The notes beneath the pieces were generated by a model, which saw only the letters and a program-made list of their open reading frames with translations, was not told where the DNA came from and did no database searches. DNA of 64,000 nucleotides from a virus, in IMG/VR virus record IMGVR_UViG_3300023172_000022, positions 1 through 64,000 of that record. One strand, 5' to 3'. Below are positions 26,267 through 35,700 of this stretch, piece after piece; the first letter of the stretch is position 1; each line of letters begins with the position of its first letter. The translations under genes were made by a program, and so were the position numbers.

Positions 26267-27347
26267 AAACGGCGCCTTCCGAACCTTCACCAATTTGAAC
26301 TACACTACCTCCACTGGATTCTAAATTGATATTAGAAATAAGTGAGTTGTTATTGCTTTGTACGCACGGAACAGGCCGTCTTGCAGCGGACCAACCAGCC
26401 TTTCCGTCTGATGAAGGTCCTCTACTATAATTTCTTATTGTTAAATTATCACTTTGATTCCCGCCGATAATTTCTATTGTGGTATCAGTCTTGTTTCCTG
26501 TCGCAATTCCAACATGTCCCTTTCCAGAATTTTTATAACTTCTCCAAAAAACAATAATGTCACCCCTTTGAATATCATCCCAACCTACTGGAGTGCCATA
26601 TCCTTCATAATTTCTTGCCGTGGCGCTTGCCAGATGTTTATGTCCAGATCTTTTTAGTGTTGCACCAACAAAAACTGCACACCAATGATTATAACCACCA
26701 CTTGGTAAAAATGCATATTGTCCTAAACCAACCTCTTTCCATAACGAAATAATATTTTGATTATTACCCTGTTCTGTCCATCTTCTTGTAGTCATTGCCT
26801 CGTAAGCAACATCAAACGGATTTCTTAATGGCACATCTTCGCAATTTCTAGAAGATAGTTCTTCTACATTCTCATCTTGAATTTCAGCCGTATCCGGCAA
26901 TCCTAAACCACCCTCACTGGGCGGTAATTGTGATATATTACCCCCACCAGAACTTTCTGTATTACTAGGTTGTGAATCTGTAAAGTCTGGATGTGGGATT
27001 GGACTAAATTTAATTTCTGGAAACTTTGGTGGTGTATATTTTTCTGTACTATCTCCGGCGTTTACATTTCCACTTCCAGTTCTTATAAAGGAACCACAAC
27101 TAATTGGGTCCATCTCTCGCGCCACACCTTTTTTATTTACAAAAACTGATCCAGACCCTTTGGAAATATTGCCTGCGTGTGGTGGAACATTGGGACATGC
27201 ATGTGGTTTAAAAATGTCAACCTTTTCTCTTAAAGTTGGTTTTCCATTCGTAATTACATTATTACTACCAGCTGGACAAGTTCTTGGGGGAAAACAACCA
27301 TGTCCTGTGCATGGATCTGTATTTTGTCCTCTACTTACATTTGGCAT
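26262..27347 (-). CDS. PAAR spike-tip protein fused to CHAP-type peptidoglycan hydrolase
   Basis: The start is the ATG at 27347 (MPNVSRGQNTD). AGAGGA lies 10 nt upstream, and a GTG six bases earlier would leave only 4 nt. Residues 1-97 form a PAAR domain with two GSxxVxxN hairpins (27-34, 65-71) and candidate zinc ligands His16, His49, His57 and Cys84. It is the counterpart of T4 gp5.4, which caps the gp5 spike. A Pro/Ser/Gly-rich linker (about 100-160) leads to a CHAP-like domain (about 175-345) with Cys223 (NHWCAVFVG), His278 (GKGHVGIATG) and EIIGGNQ as likely active-site elements. It probably delivers a cell-wall-cutting amidase or endopeptidase at the tail tip. It overlaps the 1082-aa gene by 17 nt. 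Confidence 0.85.
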   Translation of the reverse strand: MPNVSRGQNTDPCTGHGCFPPRTCPAGSNNVITNGKPTLREKVDIFKPHACPNVPPHAGNISKGSGSVFVNKKGVAREMDPISCGSFIRTGSGNVNAGDSTEKYTPPKFPEIKFSPIPHPDFTDSQPSNTESSGGGNISQLPPSEGGLGLPDTAEIQDENVEELSSRNCEDVPLRNPFDVAYEAMTTRRWTEQGNNQNIISLWKEVGLGQYAFLPSGGYNHWCAVFVGATLKRSGHKHLASATARNYEGYGTPVGWDDIQRGDIIVFWRSYKNSGKGHVGIATGNKTDTTIEIIGGNQSDNLTIRNYSRGPSSDGKAGWSAARRPVPCVQSNNNSLISNINLESSGGSVVQIGEGSEGAVS

Positions 27348-30300
27348 AAGCACTATATCCTCTTGTCGTCACCAGTATATCAGTTACTTGTTGATAATAG
27401 GCACTTTCACTATCGGGTCTTATTGCACAATTAAGTAACAATGGTTCTATATTTTCCAACCTTTCCGCTTCTATGGATGATACTGCAACATTACCCAAAC
27501 TCATTTCTAACAATAAAATATCAAATTCTTCTTTAGTCATATTTAGTTGTCCTAAATCATAAAGTTCTTGTAGTTCAACTTTAGAATTTTCCATTTCTGT
27601 TTTGTTTAAATCGTTGTTAAATCTACCATATCCAGCTTCCCTTAATTTTTTAATTTTTTCTGTTCTAGTTAATATCTCGCCTTCCCAATATCCAAGTTGT
27701 GTATCCGGCAAGGTTTGTTCTTCTGGTTTAACTTTATTCGTATGCAACCATAGATCTCTGTCAAAAGAATAATTATTATGAACTTTTAATTCAAAGTTAA
27801 TTTCTTTTTTAAGTCCACCAGTCCCATCTTGTTCAAAATTAAATAATAAGTATTGTCTATCATCTTCTATATTTGTTATATATTTTTGTTCTACAACGAA
27901 ATTTGTATCAGTTATGACCAAATATGAATATGCAGCCAATTGATTGATTTGTTCATTTAGACTGTCTATCTGTTCCTGTAATATTTCTATTAAAACTTGA
28001 TCGGTAGTATTATTCAATTCTTGTTGAATTTCATCTCTTTTATTTGTTGCAACAATTTCTGCCTGAATTGCAGTGAGGTCGTATTCCGATGTTTCAGTAT
28101 ATTGCTCAAAATCAAAGTCAAAATTTCTGTCCACTTCTACCTCAAAAGTCCATACATTTTTTATTACTGGTGATTGATTAGAATTAAAAATAACGGGAAA
28201 TAATTCTGGGCCTGTTGGAGAAGAAGAGATTCTCGCCCTAGAAGTGACTCCTGTTGTGCTGTTATGTTGTTCTACTGTGTCGCCAAAAGAAGGTAAAACT
28301 GCGTCATCTGGTTCTACGATTTGTATTATTCCTCTAGATATAGCACTCGCTAATATTTTATATTTAAATGTTCTAGGAGTTTTCATATCAAAATCTGTCC
28401 AATCCAAATCTATTGGTGGATGATGTCCTTCGTCAGTCACCCAATTTTCTGTCGCATACTTATTTAAAAATATATCCATATCACTGATTTGTCCCGTCAA
28501 TCTACCATCTGTCGTTAATGTCAAACACTCAAGAAGTCTGTTATCACTTAAAAATTCGTAAGACCAAATATATCTACCAGCCTCTATTCCTTTACCATTT
28601 TTTGAACCAGTATTCATATTAAAATTAACAAATTCAAATTCATATAGTGGGTCATCTTCTCCTAAAGTAAGAGTTATTTCATATTTTATTTCTGATGTAC
28701 TCATAGTAGAAGTTTTAATGTATTCCATTGGCACGAAATGATGCCCATAATAAAGTTTTGGTAAATTTACTGCTTCGTGACCATAAGCTTCAGAACCACC
28801 AGACTTTATTCTGCCTATTGATGATTGAATTTTCATTGGTTCAAAATTTGGCAAACTTTTTACATTGTGATAATAGGTTTGTCCTACAAACAAATCAAAA
28901 ACAAAAAATGGAGTTGACTCATATACAACTTGATTACCACTATATTTGCCGGAAGATTTTCCAAAAACTACAAAATCTGAAATTTGTGCAGTTGAAAATC
29001 TCTGTCCAAATTTTGGATATTGCGATTGAACACTTTCGTATTTTGCTTTTTGTATTGGGTATTGAGATTGTATGCCTTCATATGTTGGTTTCTGAACTGG
29101 ATATTGAGATTGTATGCCTTCATATGTTGGTTTCTGAACTGGATATTGAGATTGTATGCCTTCATATGTTGGTTTCTGAACTGGATAATGAGATTCAATA
29201 CCTTTCAAAGATGCTCTGAAAACCTCTTCTACCATTTTAAACTTAAATATATTAATGTCAGTGTATTGTGTTGGTAAATTTACATAACTTTCATCATTAA
29301 CAAAATAAGAGTATGGTTGTGTATAAACGGCAGGAACCATATTTTCATTTTGAGTCATATTATCCAAATCTAAGAAGAAAAGTTTGTGTAAGAATGTTTT
29401 TTCTTCTTCCTCTTTTAGATATGGACTATAATCTACTTCATATTCATTTAGTTTAGAAAATTGTAAATTTTCTTCAAAGGTTTTATCTGTAGGCCCGACA
29501 ATATAATCCATTTTTACATGCAGCGGATTAAATCTATGAATTCCACTTATAGGTACAAAAGTTTTGTCTGGTGGGCCAATAACCATTGGTTGTATGTAAG
29601 TTGTCTTGGTGGATTCTCTTATTTGAATTAAACCACTATCACCTTGTATTATGAGATCTTTCCCAGAATCAAATCCTGAGTCAATTATTTCGTGCAAGTC
29701 TGTTTTTCTCAAATAATCATTATCTGAAGAAATAATTAATAAATCATCTCTTTGTAAGAAACTATCTATTTCTTTTATCAGTGTAGAAGATTCTAATACA
29801 GTATCTAATGTTCCTTGGAATAATGGTTCACTAGATTTTAAATAATCACTAAATTTGTTTCCAATAGAAAAGAGTTGAGATTCTAAAGTATATTCTCCAC
29901 TTTTTTCTATTAAAGACTTTGCTCTTTTTAAAAAATCTTTAGGACTGGTGCTCAATAATACAGATGGAACAATTACATCTTCTATTAATTTTGAATTTAA
30001 TTTTTCATTTATTGTGAATATTGATAAATTTTCTTCAATATAATTGGATGCAGCAACAACAACATCGATAAGGCCATCGGCACCTATAGTTCTTAATTTA
30101 TTTAAGGAATTTATTAATACTTCGGAATCGTTACCATACTTAGTAAGACTTTCGATTATTTGTCTATAATATTGTTTAGCGTCATTATAAGATAATGTAC
30201 CTACATTACTGAAAAACCCCTTGTCTTTTCTGAAAATTTGTTTTTCCAACATAGGCAGGAAAACTTCAAAGAAACTATTATCATCAGAAACTGAATTCAA

Positions 30301-30579
30301 AGAATTTAATAGTTCAGTTGCTAAATACTCTGTTTGGAATGATTTTCCGATTGATAGTATTTCGTAATCATTACTAACTGTTCCGACAAATGTTGAATCT
30401 TCGGGCGTAGATTGGATAGAATAAATTGACTCAATATAAGTTGAATTAGAAACATTATTTTCAAAAAATTGACTATATATTTGCACATCAACTTCAGATT
30501 TTGATGTATATATTATGTTGTCAAAGAAAATGGTCTTAGCTTTTACTCTAATTCCATTACTGCCTATAATCTGAGTCAT
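27331..30579 (-). CDS. Large tail-associated protein with 14-residue repeats (1082 aa)
   Basis: The N-terminal ~330 residues are helical with Ser/Leu-rich segments (for example DVQIYSQFFENNVS and FSNVGTLSYNDAKQYYRQII). A beta region follows, then about 4.5 copies of a 14-residue repeat (YPVQKPTYEGIQSQ type) at residues ~459-522. Another beta region contains an Ig-like strand set (about 640-700, with LECLTLTTDGRLTGQI). A coiled coil lies near 880-910 (RDEIQQELNNTTDQVLIEILQ in two parts), and the tail is charged. No named family is recognised. It lies between the acidic repeat protein and the PAAR-CHAP tip protein in one operon. It may be a tail-tip or hub accessory that holds the spike, but this is inference. 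Confidence 0.7.
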   Translation of the reverse strand: MTQIIGSNGIRVKAKTIFFDNIIYTSKSEVDVQIYSQFFENNVSNSTYIESIYSIQSTPEDSTFVGTVSNDYEILSIGKSFQTEYLATELLNSLNSVSDDNSFFEVFLPMLEKQIFRKDKGFFSNVGTLSYNDAKQYYRQIIESLTKYGNDSEVLINSLNKLRTIGADGLIDVVVAASNYIEENLSIFTINEKLNSKLIEDVIVPSVLLSTSPKDFLKRAKSLIEKSGEYTLESQLFSIGNKFSDYLKSSEPLFQGTLDTVLESSTLIKEIDSFLQRDDLLIISSDNDYLRKTDLHEIIDSGFDSGKDLIIQGDSGLIQIRESTKTTYIQPMVIGPPDKTFVPISGIHRFNPLHVKMDYIVGPTDKTFEENLQFSKLNEYEVDYSPYLKEEEEKTFLHKLFFLDLDNMTQNENMVPAVYTQPYSYFVNDESYVNLPTQYTDINIFKFKMVEEVFRASLKGIESHYPVQKPTYEGIQSQYPVQKPTYEGIQSQYPVQKPTYEGIQSQYPIQKAKYESVQSQYPKFGQRFSTAQISDFVVFGKSSGKYSGNQVVYESTPFFVFDLFVGQTYYHNVKSLPNFEPMKIQSSIGRIKSGGSEAYGHEAVNLPKLYYGHHFVPMEYIKTSTMSTSEIKYEITLTLGEDDPLYEFEFVNFNMNTGSKNGKGIEAGRYIWSYEFLSDNRLLECLTLTTDGRLTGQISDMDIFLNKYATENWVTDEGHHPPIDLDWTDFDMKTPRTFKYKILASAISRGIIQIVEPDDAVLPSFGDTVEQHNSTTGVTSRARISSSPTGPELFPVIFNSNQSPVIKNVWTFEVEVDRNFDFDFEQYTETSEYDLTAIQAEIVATNKRDEIQQELNNTTDQVLIEILQEQIDSLNEQINQLAAYSYLVITDTNFVVEQKYITNIEDDRQYLLFNFEQDGTGGLKKEINFELKVHNNYSFDRDLWLHTNKVKPEEQTLPDTQLGYWEGEILTRTEKIKKLREAGYGRFNNDLNKTEMENSKVELQELYDLGQLNMTKEEFDILLLEMSLGNVAVSSIEAERLENIEPLLLNCAIRPDSESAYYQQVTDILVTTRGYSAYAKCK
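29014..29202 (-). repeat. 42-bp coding tandem repeat
   Basis: Four 42-bp units plus a half unit, the middle ones nearly identical, encode a 14-residue Tyr/Pro/Gln/Lys-rich motif in the 1082-aa protein. The period is a whole number of codons, so copy number can change without frameshift. Confidence 0.9.
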
Positions 30580-30581
30580 TT

Positions 30582-32633
30582 TTACAACTTCATACTTCTG
30601 TTGATGCCATTTCTATCGATAAATGGGCCTATAACGCTATTTAGTCCTGTAATTTCACCCAATATTGTTACTGGTCTTAAATGATAATAAGTTAAAGTTC
30701 CTCCATGTAATCTTATAACCCCCTTAGATATTCCACCACCAACTAAACTATCGTCAGAACCTATTCCTTGTTCACCAAGATTATCCTCTCCAACATTTCC
30801 TATAATAGACTCTTCTTCTCTGTCATCTTGACCGACATTGGGTGTTACTGTGTCATCTGTGGTGTCGTCTTGTCCCACATTAGGAGTTACAGTGTCATCT
30901 GTAGTATCATCTTGGCCTAAGTTTGTTGTAATGGCATCATCTGTGGTGTCGTCTTGTCCCACATTAGGAGTTACAGTGTCATCTGTAGTATCATCTTGGC
31001 CTAAGTTTGTTGTAATGGCATCATCTGTGGTGTCGTCTTGTCCCACATTAGGAGTTACAGTGTCATCTGTAGTATCATCTTGGCCTACTGATGGTGTCGC
31101 CACTTCGTCAGTTGCATCTTCTTCATTAATTGTAGTAGAGATTGTAGAATCTATTAAGTCACTAGAGTCTAAATTTGGTGTTAAGACAACATCTTCTAGT
31201 TCGTCAGTACTAATATTTGGTAATGTAGTTGCAAACTCTCTAACTAGTCTTTCTAAAACTTCGATTGACTCGTCTGTCGTAAGTCTATTTAATTCTTCTA
31301 TAATATCAGGTGTTATAAGATCAAGTTGTTTTAATTCATTTATTAAATCTTCTTCAGTAAGATTTTTTTCTCTCAATTCTTCTACTAAAACTTCAGCAAC
31401 AATTGTTTTTTCTAACAACTCTTCGTCTTGTTTTAAAAACTCTAAAACCTGTTTTTGTAGTTCTTCTCTTAGAGAATCTTCTGTTTTTATTAGTTCTTGA
31501 CCGACAAGTTCCTCTACAAATTCTCCTATATTTGTATCTAATAAAAATTCTCTAACTGTAAGTTCGTTTAAATTTATTTCATTAATATTAGATTTTTCTA
31601 ATTCTTCAAAGAAGAATTGTCCAAAAGTCTGTTCAACTAATGTTAATTCTTCTTTTTCTAAATTGCCCAACTCTACAATGTCGGTTTCTTCTGTGACAAG
31701 TTTTTCTATGATAGAAAGAACTTCCCTATCAATAAATGAATCTAAAACATTTACTGCTGCCTTTTCTAATTCTTCTATAAAAATACTTTGTTTAGTTTCT
31801 ATTATATCTGCTATTTCGTTTATTGCAGTTTCTTTGAATTCAGATACAATATTATCTATAATTTGTTCTGGTAAATCTTTTACAAAATCTCTTAAAACAT
31901 CATCCGATAAGATTGCAGTTTTTATTTCTTCTTCTACTAAAGAAGTTTCTATTATCTCAGCGAGAGCCTCTGTGCTTATAAGTTCTGTAAGTTCTGTGAC
32001 TCTTGTTTGATTATCAAATAAATCTGAAATATCTCTAGTGCTTATAAGATCAGACTCAGATTCTGCAACAACGGCCTTTACCGACTGTGTTATAGACTCT
32101 ATCAAACTTGTTTTTATTTTTGCAGCGACATCAGCTATTGTTTCTGTGCTGGGTAATGTATCTGCAACTTCAGTTTCTGGTGCGGGTTCTTGTGATAATT
32201 GAGAATCTGCGACTTGATCTTCTGGCACTTCAACCTGAACTATGACAACGGGCAAAGTTTCTCTTACCTGTTCGTAACTTTCTGAATCGGATGATAATGT
32301 AGAAGATACTTCTGTGGGCAAACTTGCAGTATTAAATAAAGAAACGTGCCATTCCATTGCAATTGCGCCGGCGACAGTATAGTTATAAACTGAAGTTTGA
32401 TCGATTGTTGGATTTGTTACTTTTAGTTGAATAGTGTCACCATTATTAAATGATGCAGAATTTCCAACATCAATCCCATTTTTAATAATGGTTCCAGTGT
32501 TAAAAGTAACATTAACTGGTTGTGAACTTAAATCTGTAACAGTTACTATTTCTGAAAAGAGCTCACTTGGACTCGTGAGTCCAGAGCTCATTTCAACATA
32601 GTCTGGTATAAAGAAACTGTCTATGAGTGCCAT
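30582..32633 (-). CDS. Acidic coiled-coil and repeat protein (683 aa), function unknown
   Basis: A 115-residue beta-rich head (MALIDSFFIPDYVEMSSGL ... AGAIAMEWHVSLFN) is followed by about 370 very Glu-rich, helical residues with many Leu/Ile-Glu heptads. Seven 14-residue Asp/Thr-rich repeats (TVTPNVGQDDTTDD type) lie at about 510-608. A basic C-terminal cap ends the protein (GVIRLHGGTLTYYHLRPVTILGEITG). The protein is extremely acidic overall. No family is recognised. The head could attach to the virion and the acidic rod extend outward. It has a GAGGGGG ribosome site, its own late promoter, and a terminator just upstream that isolates it from the 1195-aa gene. Confidence 0.7.
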   Translation of the reverse strand: MALIDSFFIPDYVEMSSGLTSPSELFSEIVTVTDLSSQPVNVTFNTGTIIKNGIDVGNSASFNNGDTIQLKVTNPTIDQTSVYNYTVAGAIAMEWHVSLFNTASLPTEVSSTLSSDSESYEQVRETLPVVIVQVEVPEDQVADSQLSQEPAPETEVADTLPSTETIADVAAKIKTSLIESITQSVKAVVAESESDLISTRDISDLFDNQTRVTELTELISTEALAEIIETSLVEEEIKTAILSDDVLRDFVKDLPEQIIDNIVSEFKETAINEIADIIETKQSIFIEELEKAAVNVLDSFIDREVLSIIEKLVTEETDIVELGNLEKEELTLVEQTFGQFFFEELEKSNINEINLNELTVREFLLDTNIGEFVEELVGQELIKTEDSLREELQKQVLEFLKQDEELLEKTIVAEVLVEELREKNLTEEDLINELKQLDLITPDIIEELNRLTTDESIEVLERLVREFATTLPNISTDELEDVVLTPNLDSSDLIDSTISTTINEEDATDEVATPSVGQDDTTDDTVTPNVGQDDTTDDAITTNLGQDDTTDDTVTPNVGQDDTTDDAITTNLGQDDTTDDTVTPNVGQDDTTDDTVTPNVGQDDREEESIIGNVGEDNLGEQGIGSDDSLVGGGISKGVIRLHGGTLTYYHLRPVTILGEITGLNSVIGPFIDRNGINRSMKL
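30810..31103 (-). repeat. Seven 42-bp coding repeats with 84-bp higher-order pattern
   Basis: Seven 14-codon units in which TVTPNVGQDDTTDD and AITTNLGQDDTTDD types alternate in the middle, giving nearly perfect 84-bp repeats. The terminal units are diverged (VATPSVG at the start, REEE at the end), as expected for a repeat expanding from its centre. Confidence 0.9.
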
Positions 32634-32649
32634 GCAAACCCCCTCATAT

Positions 32650-32657
32650 TATTTATT
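32650..32657 (-). promoter_or_regulatory. T4-like late promoter box (AATAAATA)
   Basis: On the minus strand, 17 nt before the ATG of the 683-aa protein and just after the terminator at 32661-32688. It would drive the 683-aa, 1082-aa and PAAR-CHAP genes. Confidence 0.55.
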
Positions 32658-32660
32658 ATT

Positions 32661-32688
32661 AAAAAAGGGAACCGAAGTTCCCTTTTTT
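32661..32688 (-). terminator. Intrinsic terminator with UUCG tetraloop
   Basis: GGGAAC-TTCG-GTTCCC followed by six T residues on the minus strand, which forms a very stable C(UUCG)G tetraloop hairpin. It lies 15 nt after the stop of the 1195-aa gene. The A-run on the other side would let it also act on the plus strand. Confidence 0.9.
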
Positions 32689-32702
32689 ATTTTACGCCTC
32701 TA

Positions 32703-35700
32703 TTAAGAAACGTCTGGGGGAATGAAATCACTGTATTCTGGTCTGATAGAACCACCTCTTACTAAAAGCATAATTCTCATCCCATTACCATATGGTAGCG
32801 TTGAATGCATACCAAGATAGGTTCTTTCAGAAGAAGTTGTTGCAGAATTTGTTCCGGTGTGCCAAGTATATGGAAAACGGAAATTCAATTCTTCAGAACT
32901 ATTGGTTCCTGTGCCGGCTGTGTCTCCAGTTACCGAAGAGCTCTGCACACTATCCAAATCATACTTTGCGTTGTTGGCACCAACATTAACAAAACCTCCC
33001 ATAGTACTTGCATCTGCTGATGTATAACAAATCAAATCCATTTCATCTTCTGGGTAGATATATCTCTGACTTGTCATTGGGGTTGGAAAGAAAGTAACCA
33101 AAGTTTTTCTATCTGTTAGTGCAAGTTGTTCGTATGGATTAATAATAGCAGGACTATCCACTTGTGGAATAATAGCCGACACATGTTTGTCCCAAGGTTT
33201 TAATACATCTTGTTCCCTGATACAGAATCTATAAATCGCTTTAGACTCGTTGTGTGGATTCATCCAAGATGCCGGAATATCTGGGTCCGATGGCAATTCA
33301 ATCAGATATTGAGATGTTGCATTAGGATCAATGGCATAATTCTCATATGCAATAGTTACTACTTGAGAATTTGCAATTTCATCTCTAACGTATAGATGAT
33401 CCGTTTGCAACATATATGCATAAACATTTTGTTCGTTTCCAAAAACGGGTATTTGAGTAAACTGTGGAACACCATCAGAATCTACAATATATTCTTCAGG
33501 AGCAACCGCAGCGTTTATTTCAACATTACTGACATATACACTCAACAAACTCGTATTTTCAAGAGGACCCGTCCCATCACCACTTCTGCCAACTGGATTG
33601 ATATATCTATTTTGATATCCCGCACCTTTCCATCTATAATTAACTAAAACTTTTGGTTTTTGTCTGGCGATGGTGCCGCCAGACGTGTTGAGCGGATCAT
33701 AAGACCAATCTGTATCTGTGTCATTAATTTCGTGAATAACTAATTGTCTTAACGAATTATTAACTGGATTTTCTACAGGATGCAAAAACTTAATGCCAAA
33801 TCTTTTTACTGGATAGGTTTCACCCCTAAATGTATTTGTAAAATTATCAATTGCTTGTACTTCTAATTCCCAATGCACACCCCTTTCCAATTCAACATAG
33901 TCTTGGAATTTATATTCGGAGTGCCATCTTGCCAAATAAATAGATTCAATTTCCAACCCTTGGCCCGCTGGTCCCAATCCCCATTGATATGCAGTATTAA
34001 AATTAACTAGTTCTGTATAATCTACCCCAAGATATGCAATATCGGGTGCTTGGGAGGAGATCGTCGGATCCTTGGTAGTAGCAATAGTAGGAAAATCTGA
34101 CACATGAGCTGCCGTAATATAATCTGTGCCAACGGTAAATCCGGGCGAAGTAAGAGAACCAACCTCCGATAAATTGGTATTTGCAACCAAATAATTGTTA
34201 AAGTTTCCAAAAGTTGTGCCAGTTGTAGTTGCAAATATTCTATCTTTATCTGTTATAATACTTGAAACTACTCTATCGGTAGATTTTAACTGTCTACCAT
34301 CAATATCATAAATATCACCTAATTGATCATATTGTAGGTTAACTTGACCGGTAATTGAATTTACAGTTTTACTCCAATTTTGATACAATGCAATATTGGT
34401 ATTAGAGGCCTCGACAGCTCTTTTACTTGGCGAATAAACGCAGTGTATAGGAGATTTTCCTTCTTCCAATTCTATTTTACCAGATGTATTATTTACATGT
34501 CTTTGTATTACAAACCATGCATAGTCATCATCTTGATCTACAGATGCATGATCCCACATAAACAAACCAAGACCGTGGTCTGTGACAGTAAGTCTATATT
34601 TTACAGGATATGTTGGAGTAATTAGAGGGTCATCTTTGCCTGCACGTCTGAACCAACCAGAGCGAGACTTTCTAAAGCCATCACTACTATCATAAAAAAT
34701 ATCACATAACTCGCCAGGCCGTCTAAAAGTTGGTCCTTTGATACCATCACGACCTTGTGTACTACTTAAAGTTCCATTATCTGAAATTTGATATTTTGTG
34801 CCAGCAAAAACATTAATTTCATCTTTTTGTTCATTATATTCAAACATCAATCTCCATTTTTGTGGAGCTCTACCCTCCAACCAAGCAGAAGATGCAACCA
34901 GATCTGTTGGAACTGTAATTCCTGAAGGTATAATATCTTTTTTTGAAGAAAGAATATCAACACCTTTTTCGGATTCTACAATAAATCTCGATCCAATTCT
35001 ACGAATACAATTCATTACATCAGACTGATTTTGTTGACCATTTTCATCAATTACTGGATAAGAATTTGCGTCTGGACTTGAATATGGATAAATGATATTG
35101 AACGATTGTTGTTCTATTTCTTCTTCTGGAATAGACATTCTCCAACTATTTGCGGCATAACGAACTCCAGAAATCATATCTGGTTCTAAATTATTTTCAT
35201 CTTGTGTAAATGGTGTTAAAATTGTCCCGAATGCAATTGTACCATCGTTAGAAATAGATTCAATACGAACTTCACCTCTGCCATATTCTTGGATGATTCT
35301 TTTCTGCAAATCATCAGACGAGAAAACTGCATCAGTACCTGTTATTTTAACATTCACTGATGAGTTGGTTTGATTTGACGCATACGAAACTACGATTGTT
35401 CCGTTTTTCATTTTTGAATCAGACCAATCATATGTGTAATGATTTGCATAAGGATGTAAAGTTAAATCCATTGCTAATTGTTTTAAAACGCCATCTTCAT
35501 AATTACTATAATACTGTGTTTTGGTAAAATAATCTAATATAAGTCGATCATTTGGATTTGGAATCGAAGCATTATTCAATGTAATTGAACCATATGGCGC
35601 TACTGACGGAACAATTATAATAATGTTATCAGTTCCTGTAGATGGAGTATTATAAAATGTTATGTTTTGGCCATTTACCAAATAGTCATTATTGATTTGT

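Noticed and set aside
28728-29219. Plus-strand ORF with Leu/Cys repeats
   Set aside because: Antisense of the 14-codon repeat of the 1082-aa protein; its repeats only mirror those of the coding strand.
30810-31103. Possible CRISPR-like array from regularly spaced repeats
   Set aside because: Units are contiguous 42-bp coding repeats with no unique spacers, and they keep an open frame.
30838-31500. Plus-strand ORF of 220 codons opposite the acidic repeat protein
   Set aside because: It is the antisense shadow of the 42-bp repeats and Glu-rich helix; low-complexity Ser/Val, no ribosome site, and the minus-strand frame is clearly coding.
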